From: Candidatus Zixiibacteriota bacterium
GTDB taxonomy: Bacteria > Zixibacteria > MSB-5A5 > GN15 > JAAZOE01
Direction: 5' to 3'
NCBI GenBank assembly: GCA_030668485.1
Contig: DAOUTW010000030.1
Span: forward strand, 1 to 50,742
Length of the DNA: 50,742 nucleotides
The notes below the pieces were generated by a model that was given only the letters and a program-made list of their open reading frames with translations, ran no database searches and had not been told where the DNA came from. The stretch's first letter is position 1, and each line of letters opens with the position of its first letter. Shown here piece by piece: positions 17,241-25,187 of this stretch. The position numbers and the translations under genes were made by a program.

Positions 17241-18071
17241 TTAACCGCGCTGGCCGATGACACGAACAGGATGTGTGAAAATCGTTGCGCGGGTTTCGCG
17301 GACGAAGGCGCAGAGAGTGATGTTACATTTTTGGGCTACGTCGAGCGCCATCGATGTCGGAGCCGATACGGCAATGATCATCTCGATCCCCGCCCGCACA
17401 CTCCGGCTGACCATCTCCAGACTGAGCCGGCTGGTCAGGGCTACTCCAAGTCCGGCGGTTTCGATGCCGTCCAACACACATTTGCCGATAGCCTTATCGA
17501 GCGCGTTATGTCGGCCGGTGTCTTCGGCCCAGGAAATAATCTCGCCATGACTATCGAACACACCCGCCGCATGTGTCCCGCCGCAGGCCTCAAACAACAC
17601 CTGCTTCTTGCTCAGGGAGCCAAAAACCGATCGCAAGAGACCGGCTTCGATTTTCAGCGAATCACCGACAGCGGGCAACGAATCGATTCGTTTTTGCAGG
17701 TTTTCACTCCCACAGGCGCCGCACGATGATACGATCAGAAGATTGCGACCGGCATCGTCGATCCTGGGCACACTGTGAGTCAGCCGCACGCGAATTGTGT
17801 TGGTATCGTCTTCGCATTCCTTGATGACTTTGATATCGGCCATGCTCTCGATAACGCCTTCGCTGCGCAGAAAACCGGCGGCCAGAGCCTTCCTGTCGGC
17901 CGGGGTGCACAGCACGGTGTATGATTCGACACCCTCGACATCAATGGTAAGCGGGGCTTCCTTGATGACAAGAACATCCTCCTCAATCGGAGGCTTGGCC
18001 GTATCTCCAGTGAAGATACGATTTGCACGCACTTTTCGCATGACATCGGAATGTTCGTCGGGCTTGGTCAT
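17241..18071 (-). CDS. fdhD: FdhD, sulfur carrier for molybdenum cofactor maturation
   Basis: A 276-residue cytoplasmic protein that transfers sulfur from a cysteine desulfurase to the Mo-bis-MGD cofactor so that DMSO-reductase-family enzymes become active. The catalytic CxxC is Cys117-Gly-Ala-Cys120 within SSCGACGSE; ACGGTHAAG and EDTGRHNALDKAIG are further family signatures. It lies 70 bp downstream of the membrane subunit of the Mo oxidoreductase in the same direction and is most likely dedicated to that enzyme. The start lacks a clear ribosome binding site; Met11 is an alternative start. Confidence 0.93.
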   Translation of the reverse strand: MTKPDEHSDVMRKVRANRIFTGDTAKPPIEEDVLVIKEAPLTIDVEGVESYTVLCTPADRKALAAGFLRSEGVIESMADIKVIKECEDDTNTIRVRLTHSVPRIDDAGRNLLIVSSCGACGSENLQKRIDSLPAVGDSLKIEAGLLRSVFGSLSKKQVLFEACGGTHAAGVFDSHGEIISWAEDTGRHNALDKAIGKCVLDGIETAGLGVALTSRLSLEMVSRSVRAGIEMIIAVSAPTSMALDVAQKCNITLCAFVRETRATIFTHPVRVIGQRG

Positions 18072-18141
18072 AGCCGAATCGATCGACTCCGTCGATTTAT
18101 GGATTTATATTATGTAGCGCCGTGTTCGCAGGTTACCGGAA

Positions 18142-19119
18142 TCAAGTGGGTGGCATCAGGCCAATACCCGGTTTAGGATCCTTGGGCCGGTGAATTCGGC
18201 GGAATTTGAAACCGGCGATATTCAAAGTTGGCAGAGCACCGCAGATCAAAACCGCCTGACGCAAAATCAGGCCGCCGATAAGACCGAGAACCGCTCCGAT
18301 CGCCGCAAATGCAATCATCCCGTTGGTGCTGGTACTGACCACTGAAAAATAGACGACGATCATCAGAATCATCGGCATGGCCAACCCCAGTATGAAATAT
18401 CCGACAACAAACATACTCTTACTGAGAATGCGTTCCGCCGATTCCCTCGGATCGGGCTGGCGAAAAGCGGCCTGGAGGAAAAACAGTATCGCCAGCACTT
18501 CCAGAACCACCAGGGCGACGGCTTCCAGGGCCATAGTTTGCAGTGCGGTCAGGGTGCCGGGGACGGCTCCATTCAACACCACGCCGAGCATGATCGCAAA
18601 ATGGCCGGTCACGGTCGCGGATACGACAAAAATGATCGGTACGACGCCGGAGCGCCAGAATGGAATGCCCTTGGAAGCGCTAAGGAGAATACCGGTATAG
18701 GCCATCGTCCCGATGGCGAATACTATTCCGGCGATGGCAATAATATCTATGAGAGTACTTCCGCCGGCGGTTGCGCCGACATCGGTGAATTGATGGAGGA
18801 CCAGATGCACAAATGACAGGACCATGAAAACAGAGATGATTAATGTGCCGCGGGATATCCATGAAGTTCCCGGTTTCATTGCGGCGAGGATAGCCCGGCT
18901 GGGTGCGCCCAGATCCGCAATAAGGAAAAGGGTTCCGATCAGGAGAGCCGGAAAGCCGATCCACAGGCCCACCGTCGTCGACAGCTCCAGTCCCGTACCC
19001 AAAAAGCTGTTGATTGCGGCTATTGTATAAGCTCCGCCGCCGACACCACCAAGAAAGAGGTAGACGGCAATGAGCCAACTCCAGTCGTGTTGCAGTTGAC
19101 CATTGACTTTCGGATCCAT
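18142..19119 (-). CDS. NrfD/PsrC-type membrane anchor subunit of Mo oxidoreductase (PadD-like)
   Basis: A 325-residue integral membrane protein with about eight to nine hydrophobic segments. It has the N-terminal WLIAVYLFLGGVGGGAY stretch (14-30) typical of the NrfD/PsrC quinone-interacting family. It anchors the Mo and Fe-S subunits encoded upstream and exchanges electrons with the quinone pool. A GGAG site precedes the ATG, and the gene lies 54 bp after the Fe-S subunit. In the phenylacetyl-CoA:acceptor oxidoreductase PadBCD the anchor (PadD) is of this family; polysulfide or thiosulfate reductases are the alternative. Confidence 0.88.
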   Translation of the reverse strand: MDPKVNGQLQHDWSWLIAVYLFLGGVGGGAYTIAAINSFLGTGLELSTTVGLWIGFPALLIGTLFLIADLGAPSRAILAAMKPGTSWISRGTLIISVFMVLSFVHLVLHQFTDVGATAGGSTLIDIIAIAGIVFAIGTMAYTGILLSASKGIPFWRSGVVPIIFVVSATVTGHFAIMLGVVLNGAVPGTLTALQTMALEAVALVVLEVLAILFFLQAAFRQPDPRESAERILSKSMFVVGYFILGLAMPMILMIVVYFSVVSTSTNGMIAFAAIGAVLGLIGGLILRQAVLICGALPTLNIAGFKFRRIHRPKDPKPGIGLMPPT

Positions 19120-19173
19120 AGCAGTTCTCCTAAAAGTTGACTAACATATTCGGCACATCTACATTTTGGACTA

Positions 19174-19800
19174 TTACCTCGGAAAGAGGTAATAGACTTT
19201 GGGCTCGTTGCCGAATTCCGGGTTCAGCACCTGTCCCCGCTCTTTCTTTATCAGAATGGATATATCACTGTTGGGATCGTCGAGATCCCCGAAGGTACGG
19301 GCCACGGCCGGACATGCTTCAACGCATGCGGGCAGTTTGCCTTCGGCAAGACGATCCAGACAAAAATCACATTTGGTGGCTACACCGACGCCCGATTTTT
19401 CCATCCAGGCTTTTTTCTGGTGTTCTTCCAGAGGCGACAGCGGCAACCCTTCCGGGAAATAGCTTTCCCACTTGTCCACGCTATACCGCGACCCATACGG
19501 ACACGCCATAACACAATACTTACATCCCATGCATTTATCCTGATCCACGATCACGATCCCATCGTCCCGCTTTTGTGTAGCTCCTGTGGGACACACTTCC
19601 ATGCAGGAGGGTTCATCGCACTGCATGCAGAGCACCGGAAGAGCTTGCCGGACGGCATTGGGATATGTACCCACCTCACTCATGAGGACACGGGCCCAGA
19701 AAACTCCCGGAGGCGTGTGGTTTGCCGTTTTGCAGGCCATACTACAGGCATAACACCCATAGCACCTCTTGAGATCGATGACCATTCCGTATCGTGGCAT
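19174..19800 (-). CDS. four-cluster Fe-S subunit of Mo oxidoreductase (PadC-like)
   Basis: Electron-transfer subunit of the DMSO-reductase-family complex. Four cysteine groups for 4Fe-4S clusters are visible: CYGCYACSMAC, CMQCDEPSCMEVCP, CMGCKYCVMACP, and CDFCLDRLAEGKLPACVEAC. I place the start at 19800 (MPRYGMVIDLKRC), where GGAG lies six bases before the ATG and where family members begin. An in-frame ATG 14 codons earlier at 19842 has poorer ribosome-site spacing. No signal peptide is present, so it stays on the cytoplasmic side. It is cotranscribed between the Mo and membrane subunits. Confidence 0.9.
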   Translation of the reverse strand: MPRYGMVIDLKRCYGCYACSMACKTANHTPPGVFWARVLMSEVGTYPNAVRQALPVLCMQCDEPSCMEVCPTGATQKRDDGIVIVDQDKCMGCKYCVMACPYGSRYSVDKWESYFPEGLPLSPLEEHQKKAWMEKSGVGVATKCDFCLDRLAEGKLPACVEACPAVARTFGDLDDPNSDISILIKKERGQVLNPEFGNEPKVYYLFPR

Positions 19801-19849
19801 GTCTGTCTCCAATCGTAACGGTTTCAGAGCTATCTGATTCATAGTTCGA

Positions 19850-22528
19850 CTAATCCTCGGCCTTGTAGATCTTTACCCTGGCGCAAATATCCTGGTTAAA
19901 GGTGAGAGGATCGGTGTGACCCAGATCCATCTCTACAAGATCGTTGAAGAAGGTTCCCTTGCCTTTGGCGATCGGCATATATTTGCCCCAATGGCCCGCA
20001 ACCGCGGCAATGGCCAGATGGTGAGGTTCGATTCCCTCGCTGAGCGATACCCAGCCCTTTACCTTATGGCCTTCCGGATTTTCAAGCCAGACCTTGTCGC
20101 CATCAGCAATTCCCTTTTCTTTGGCGGTATTGACGTGCATCTGGATCGCATATACATTCGGGTCTTCCTGGGAACACTCATCGAGCCAGGGATTTTGCTG
20201 GGTCATCGAATTACAGTGCATAACCGCTCGCCAGTAGAAAGTGTTCATATCATATTCGGGGTCTTCTTCGGTGTGCGTCGGGCAGGGATACCAGTCCGCC
20301 AGCGCCTTAAAGCGAGACCAATCGAAATCGAAGAAATCTTTTCCGTCGTATTTTTTCCACAGTTTGTCGATTTTTTCGCCGGAGTCGATAAAGTACTCGA
20401 AATAGATCGGGACACGGGAGGGGTTATTCCATTTCCAGTAAATATCCTCTTTTTTCTTGGGCCAGGTGAAAACGCCTTTCTTGCGCACATGCTCGAGGCC
20501 GTGCTCTTCACCAAAGCGGTCCTTGAGGAGTCGGTCGGTAATATCCTCCCAAGAATGACGGACGCTGCCATCTTCCACCAACTTATATTTATCGCTCATC
20601 TCCCCGCCGTAGCGGACGCCGATGGAATCGTTGAGTCCTTTATAGAACTTGCCGTGGATGCCAAGACGTTCGCAAATATCCAGCATGACCTGGTTGAAAT
20701 CGCGTCGTTCGAACATCGGTTCTACGACCGGCTGGCGAATGGTCCAGCCCCAATCATCCTCGCCCTGCGGGTGAGAGAAGGTTGAGGGGAAACTCACCGC
20801 CGGAGTATAACGCTCAAGGAAACAGGCGTCGGGCAGAACGATGTCCGCTACTGCCTCTTCGAATTCCGTGATATAAAGCTGGAAAGAGAAGATGAAATTA
20901 AATTTTTTCAGGAAGTTTTCGGTTACCGTCTCCGAATTGCCCATAGTCATCACCGAATTGGAGCCGAAGTTGATCATGACATCCGGTTTATACCCAATAT
21001 CAAAACGCTCCAGCATCTCGAACCATCTGGGGCTGGTAATGGTAAAGGCGTTGTAGATCGAGGTCGGGAACATGTCGTGCAAATCCAGACGGGTTGGTGC
21101 CTTTGGTTCGCGTAGCGGGTACGGTTTATGATCGTAAACCCAGGTCTTGGCAACCAGCAAGCCATCCGGGCATGGGTAAGGGATCTGATACGGCTTGCCC
21201 GTCTTCTCGTACCCACTGCCGACAGAGGCACCCAGACCGAGGGCCGAGCCATAGGTATCGGCCGCGCCGACAATGTGGTTAACCATGTCAATTGATAGAC
21301 AGGTCCAGCCGGAATTGGTATGGCCCTGTGCACCGCGGAAGAAATGGGTTGCCACCGGACGTTTAGGAATCTTTTTCGGACCTTTACTGGTCTGAATGGT
21401 AACCGTCGATCCAATTTCGGCAGCCTCACCGAATTCCTTGGCGATCCGGCTAATCGTCGCCGCCGGTACCCAGGTAATTTTCTCGACGTATTCGGGCGTA
21501 TATTTTTTAACATGTTCTTTCAAGAGTTCGAAAGACGGACGGCAATCGGTGCCGTCGACTTTGTAGGTGCCGGTCAGGGCCACCTCGTGAGCTACGTCCT
21601 CGTATTCAACCCGCGTCACACTTGGGTCATTGTGGACTTTGGGACAGTTATCGACGGTGTCCCAAACAAGAGGATTGTTAGTCTCTTTGTCCCGCATGTA
21701 GCGACCATCGGAGGGCCGGATCAGGTAGGGAGCATTAGTCTTGTACATCAGGTATTCGGCGTCGTAGATATCATGCTCGTTGAGGAGCGAGTTGACCAGC
21801 CCCAGGGCCAGCGCGCCGTCGGTGCCGACACGAATCGGCACCCATTCATGGGCCTTCGAGGCCTGGGCGCTCTGAAAAGGATCGAAAACAACATTCTTGA
21901 ATCCGCGGGCGCGAGCATCGGCGACCTGAGTGGCATTCTGAACCGCCACGTGGCCGGCGCCATGCCCTTTGGAGCAGCCGAAGTTGAGGGCATAGTTACA
22001 GTGTGCGAAGTCGGGAATAATCGACCACGAGACATGCATGATGCCGTTCATGAAGTGGGCGCCATTGCCGCAATGCAACCCGCCGCCGGAGACCCAGTAG
22101 TTGGGAGTGCCGAAACCCTTCATGAAACCGATGACACCAAAACGAATTTCCGAGGCCTGGGTTGTCGTCGCTTGGAAAAAGGCTCCACGCGGATCGCGCT
22201 CCTGACATTCCTTCAACTTCTTGGTAATGGTCTCGAGCGCTTCATCCCATGAAATACGTTCCCATTTGGGATCGACCCCGAGTCCTTTTTCGGGATTGGT
22301 TCGTTTCATTGGATAATTTACCCGGTAGGGATCGTACAACAACTGCGGCGAGGCAAGGCCTTTGACGCAGATATGTCCCCGCCCGGTAGGCGCATCCGGG
22401 TTTCCCGCCAACTCGGTGACAACACCGTCCTGTTTGCGGACTTTCACACCACACATGCAATAACACTGCCCGCAACTGGTTGGAATCCATTCATCTTTTT
22501 TTACTGAGGTCTTTGGTGACGCGGCCAT
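19850..22528 (-). CDS. molybdopterin oxidoreductase catalytic subunit (PadB-like candidate)
   Basis: An 892-residue DMSO-reductase-family catalytic subunit with a bis-MGD cofactor. The N-terminal 4Fe-4S motif is Cys19-x2-Cys22-x3-Cys26 ... Cys54 (HICVKG). A probable Mo-ligand Cys153 lies in LHCGNGAH. The C-terminal molydopterin-dinucleotide-binding domain is complete. No twin-arginine signal is present, unlike periplasmic polysulfide, thiosulfate or tetrathionate reductases, so the active site should face the cytoplasm, where CoA thioesters are. Together with the 3-subunit layout and the aromatic gene context this suggests a phenylacetyl-CoA:acceptor oxidoreductase (phenylacetyl-CoA to phenylglyoxylate). 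This is inference; the substrate cannot be read directly. A good promoter precedes it. Confidence 0.85.
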   Translation of the reverse strand: MAASPKTSVKKDEWIPTSCGQCYCMCGVKVRKQDGVVTELAGNPDAPTGRGHICVKGLASPQLLYDPYRVNYPMKRTNPEKGLGVDPKWERISWDEALETITKKLKECQERDPRGAFFQATTTQASEIRFGVIGFMKGFGTPNYWVSGGGLHCGNGAHFMNGIMHVSWSIIPDFAHCNYALNFGCSKGHGAGHVAVQNATQVADARARGFKNVVFDPFQSAQASKAHEWVPIRVGTDGALALGLVNSLLNEHDIYDAEYLMYKTNAPYLIRPSDGRYMRDKETNNPLVWDTVDNCPKVHNDPSVTRVEYEDVAHEVALTGTYKVDGTDCRPSFELLKEHVKKYTPEYVEKITWVPAATISRIAKEFGEAAEIGSTVTIQTSKGPKKIPKRPVATHFFRGAQGHTNSGWTCLSIDMVNHIVGAADTYGSALGLGASVGSGYEKTGKPYQIPYPCPDGLLVAKTWVYDHKPYPLREPKAPTRLDLHDMFPTSIYNAFTITSPRWFEMLERFDIGYKPDVMINFGSNSVMTMGNSETVTENFLKKFNFIFSFQLYITEFEEAVADIVLPDACFLERYTPAVSFPSTFSHPQGEDDWGWTIRQPVVEPMFERRDFNQVMLDICERLGIHGKFYKGLNDSIGVRYGGEMSDKYKLVEDGSVRHSWEDITDRLLKDRFGEEHGLEHVRKKGVFTWPKKKEDIYWKWNNPSRVPIYFEYFIDSGEKIDKLWKKYDGKDFFDFDWSRFKALADWYPCPTHTEEDPEYDMNTFYWRAVMHCNSMTQQNPWLDECSQEDPNVYAIQMHVNTAKEKGIADGDKVWLENPEGHKVKGWVSLSEGIEPHHLAIAAVAGHWGKYMPIAKGKGTFFNDLVEMDLGHTDPLTFNQDICARVKIYKAED

Positions 22529-22588
22529 AGATTAACTCCTGCTTCGAATCAGCGTGACCGGTAAATTTCCGGCGAATGATAATAGGCT

Positions 22589-22617
22589 ATAATACAATTC
22601 GAGGCTTCACTTGTCAA
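22589..22617 (-). promoter_or_regulatory. sigma70 promoter of Mo oxidoreductase operon
   Basis: On the minus strand TTGACA (complement of 22612-22617), 17 bp spacer, TATTAT (complement of 22589-22594). About 55 bp upstream of the Mo-subunit ATG. Confidence 0.65.
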
Positions 22618-22762
22618 TTAAATCTTGAATGTTTGACCGATAGATAAGAGATTCCCGGATTTCATGATACCAATGATTGGCTTTAGCGGACGCCTCTAAT
22701 CCTATATTGCTGCGAAAGGTCGATCCGGTGAATAATATTGTCAGGAGAAATCACATTGACGT

Positions 22763-22791
22763 TTGACAACATGGGATTATTCGTCTATATT
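22763..22791 (+). promoter_or_regulatory. sigma70 promoter of TauE-DUF364 operon
   Basis: TTGACA (22763-22768), 17 bp spacer, TATATT (22786-22791). It is divergent from the Mo oxidoreductase promoter, with about 145 bp between the two, and leaves a leader of about 90 bases before the ATG at 22886. Confidence 0.65.
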
Positions 22792-22885
22792 CTTCGCGTG
22801 TTGTACATTTGCGGTGCCCATGCCTCGTGATAGTTCTGGAAGGATCTGATTTGGAATGAGTGTCCATTTGAAAGATGCAAGCTGA

Positions 22886-23665
22886 ATGACAGAGATTCTC
22901 ATGCTTTTTGCCGGAGGGCTGTTGGCTGGCGCCCTCGGGGGACTATTGGGAATCGGCGGGGGCATCGTTTTGATGCCGATTTTGCGTTTCATGGTCGGTC
23001 TATCACCGGCTCACGCCGCCGGCACCTGCATTCTGGCCGTTTTCTTTACCACCCTGGGGGGAAGTTATCGCCATTACCGGATAGGCCATGTAAATTTCCG
23101 CTCCCTCGCCATCATCATGATAGCGGGAGCTTTGGCCACGGTGATCTTTTCAATTGTATTTTTATACCTGTCAACTAGGGAACGCTGGCTCGATCTGGGT
23201 ATCGGCCTGGTCTTCTCTCTGATCTCAGCACGCATGATTGTTGAAGGTATTCGCGGCCTTACCAGAAAGGCAGAAAAGAGGGAGGCCGGTAACGAAATCA
23301 AGGGTAGCCTTTTGCAGAAAATTTCCATCGGATCGATGGCTGGCGCTTTACCCGGTCTGCTTGGTATAGGCACCGGGGTGATATTGGTCCCGGCTTTTAC
23401 ATATATCCTAAACGCGCCAATCAAGGTAGCCATGGCGGCATCCCTGACCTGTTTTTCAATAAATGCGTTCATCAGTTCCGCATTCAAATTCTGGCAGGGA
23501 TTCATCGATCTGAACGTGGCCTTGCCAATATGCATGGGTACCCTGCTCGGAGCCAACTTGGGAGCTAAACTGAATAAGAGTTTTCCTTCCAGTACTCTCA
23601 GGCTTATTTTCGGGCTTATGTTTTCCTATGTATCACTGAAGTTCATTCTTTCGTATATGAGGTGA
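22886..23665 (+). CDS. TauE/SafE family anion transporter/exporter
   Basis: A 259-residue membrane protein with about eight hydrophobic segments in two similar halves. Each half starts with a glycine-rich helix: GGLLGIGGGIVLMP (18-31) and PGLLGIGTGVILVP (about 154-167). This is the signature of the TauE/SafE (former DUF81) family, whose characterised members export sulfite, sulfoacetate or other small anions. It is the first gene of a plus-strand operon with two DUF364 proteins; the stop is four bases before the next ATG. A link to sulfur or to oxyanions such as molybdate for the adjacent Mo enzymes is possible but unproven. Confidence 0.85.
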   Translation: MTEILMLFAGGLLAGALGGLLGIGGGIVLMPILRFMVGLSPAHAAGTCILAVFFTTLGGSYRHYRIGHVNFRSLAIIMIAGALATVIFSIVFLYLSTRERWLDLGIGLVFSLISARMIVEGIRGLTRKAEKREAGNEIKGSLLQKISIGSMAGALPGLLGIGTGVILVPAFTYILNAPIKVAMAASLTCFSINAFISSAFKFWQGFIDLNVALPICMGTLLGANLGAKLNKSFPSSTLRLIFGLMFSYVSLKFILSYMR

Positions 23666-23669
23666 AATT

Positions 23670-24443
23670 ATGAATAATAAATCACAACTCGGTATCCTTG
23701 AGCAAACCAGGGTCAGGATCAGGGACATAGCCGAAAAAAAACAATTGCTCAATGTCGAAGTTACCGTTTTCGCCAAACCGTTGACCCCGGAGGAGGCGAT
23801 CGGGAATCCCGGCCGTCGGGATTTTCCCATTATTATCGGGAAGGAGAGGGTTGTCGAGGCTACCGTACTGGGATCAAAGGGTCATGCCTATACCGATTCT
23901 CCGCAGGAGTTTCTGGGGAGCTTAAAGGACGTGCTGGACCTCGAACTGACTACCAATCAAAACCGCGCAATCTATGTAGCGACGCTCAATGCGCTCATGG
24001 CCAACCTTAAGATGGTTGATAAAACGGTGCACTGTAAAGATGAAGAGCCCGAGGAATGCGCCCTCGAAATTGCCGATACAATACTGAAGAAATATGGTAA
24101 AACGAATATCGGCTTGGTCGGTCTCAACCCGGCTATCGCTGAAAGACTTGTGGATGCGTTCGGTCCGGATCATGTTAAAATCACTGATCTGAACAAAGAT
24201 AATATCGGCAAGCAAAAATTCGGTGTGGAAATCTGGGATGGTGCTCAGCGCACCGATGATTTGATTGATGCTTCAGATGTAATAGTGTATACCGGAACAA
24301 CGCTGATAAATAATACGTTTGGCGGTATTCGGGATCGGATTCAGTCGTGCGGGAAGAATTACCTGGTATACGGTGTGACCGCAGCCGGCGTCGGCGAGCT
24401 ATGCGGGATTGAAAGAATTTGCCCCTGCGGACGGGATTCGTGA
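23670..24443 (+). CDS. DUF4213-DUF364 protein (putative metal chelation), paralog 1
   Basis: A 257-residue cytoplasmic protein. The N-terminal half has the enolase-like DUF4213 signature (PLTPEEAIGNPGRRDFPI at about 37-54, then GSKGHAYTDSP), and the C-terminal Rossmann-like half (IGLVGLNPAIAERL, about 146-159) is DUF364, annotated in families as a putative heavy-metal chelation domain from structure. The C-terminus carries Cys residues (CGIERICPCG). It lies four bases after the TauE gene and is followed 18 bp later by a second, divergent family member. The biochemical role of the family is unknown; position suggests handling of metal or a cofactor for the flanking Mo enzymes. Confidence 0.75.
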   Translation: MNNKSQLGILEQTRVRIRDIAEKKQLLNVEVTVFAKPLTPEEAIGNPGRRDFPIIIGKERVVEATVLGSKGHAYTDSPQEFLGSLKDVLDLELTTNQNRAIYVATLNALMANLKMVDKTVHCKDEEPEECALEIADTILKKYGKTNIGLVGLNPAIAERLVDAFGPDHVKITDLNKDNIGKQKFGVEIWDGAQRTDDLIDASDVIVYTGTTLINNTFGGIRDRIQSCGKNYLVYGVTAAGVGELCGIERICPCGRDS

Positions 24444-24461
24444 TGAATTGCGAGATATGGC

Positions 24462-25169
24462 ATGAATCTGTTTGATAGCTTATTGGAAAGTGCGTGTAAT
24501 CGGGATTGCACAGTAAAAAATGTTTGTGTCGGTCTTCACTGGACTGTAGTTGAAAGCAGATTTACCGGTATCGTTCATTCGCATACGATGGCGAACGGCG
24601 GAGAACACGATTTATCGGACGACCTGATCGGAAAAAGCGCCGTTGAAATAGCCGGGCAACTAAAGAGCCGGGAGCTTTCAAAGGCAAGTCTCGGTCTGGC
24701 GGCTTTGAATTCTCTTATCGAACCTATTGGAAAACCCGGTAACATCTTCAGTGACATATTTGAGGAAATTGAGGGCAAAACTGTTACGGTTGTCGGACGG
24801 TTCCCGTTGAACTCTGATATTGGCGAGGCTGCTGGTCGGTCATATTTTCTTGAAATGGAACCGGAGGAGGGTGAACTCCCGGCCGATGCTTGCGAGGAAG
24901 TAATACCCCAATCGGACATCGTCGTAATTTCAGCCACATCAATAATAAACAAGACTCTCCCCCGCCTTCTTGAACTCAGTACCGAGGCCAAGGCTAAGGC
25001 GTTTGTCATCGGACCGAGTACACCTATGAGTGATATTCTGATTTCACACGGGGTTTATATGCTGGGTGGGATCCGGGTTACCGATACGGATGCTCTTATA
25101 GACAGCGTCAAACACAGGGTTCGGTATTCAAAAGAACTCGCGGGAATTGAGGCAATCGTAAGGTCTTAA
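24462..25169 (+). CDS. DUF4213-DUF364 protein (putative metal chelation), paralog 2
   Basis: A 235-residue relative of the preceding protein, diverged in sequence. The N-terminal part has VCVGLHWTVVES and HSHTMANGGEHDL (about 20-50), and the C-terminal Rossmann-like part has VTVVGRFP and DIVVISATSIINKTLPRLLEL, matching the DUF364 pattern VIVYTGTTLINNT of the neighbour. Cys and His residues near the N-terminus (Cys12, Cys16, Cys22, His25) could bind a metal, which is inference. The last gene of its operon, convergent with the xanthine dehydrogenase-family operon only 18 bp away. Confidence 0.72.
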   Translation: MNLFDSLLESACNRDCTVKNVCVGLHWTVVESRFTGIVHSHTMANGGEHDLSDDLIGKSAVEIAGQLKSRELSKASLGLAALNSLIEPIGKPGNIFSDIFEEIEGKTVTVVGRFPLNSDIGEAAGRSYFLEMEPEEGELPADACEEVIPQSDIVVISATSIINKTLPRLLELSTEAKAKAFVIGPSTPMSDILISHGVYMLGGIRVTDTDALIDSVKHRVRYSKELAGIEAIVRS

Positions 25170-25187
25170 TATTGGCTGCTTCGAAGA

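Noticed and set aside
17241-22528. Polysulfide or thiosulfate reductase
   Set aside because: Not excluded, but the catalytic subunit has no Tat signal, which those periplasmic enzymes need.
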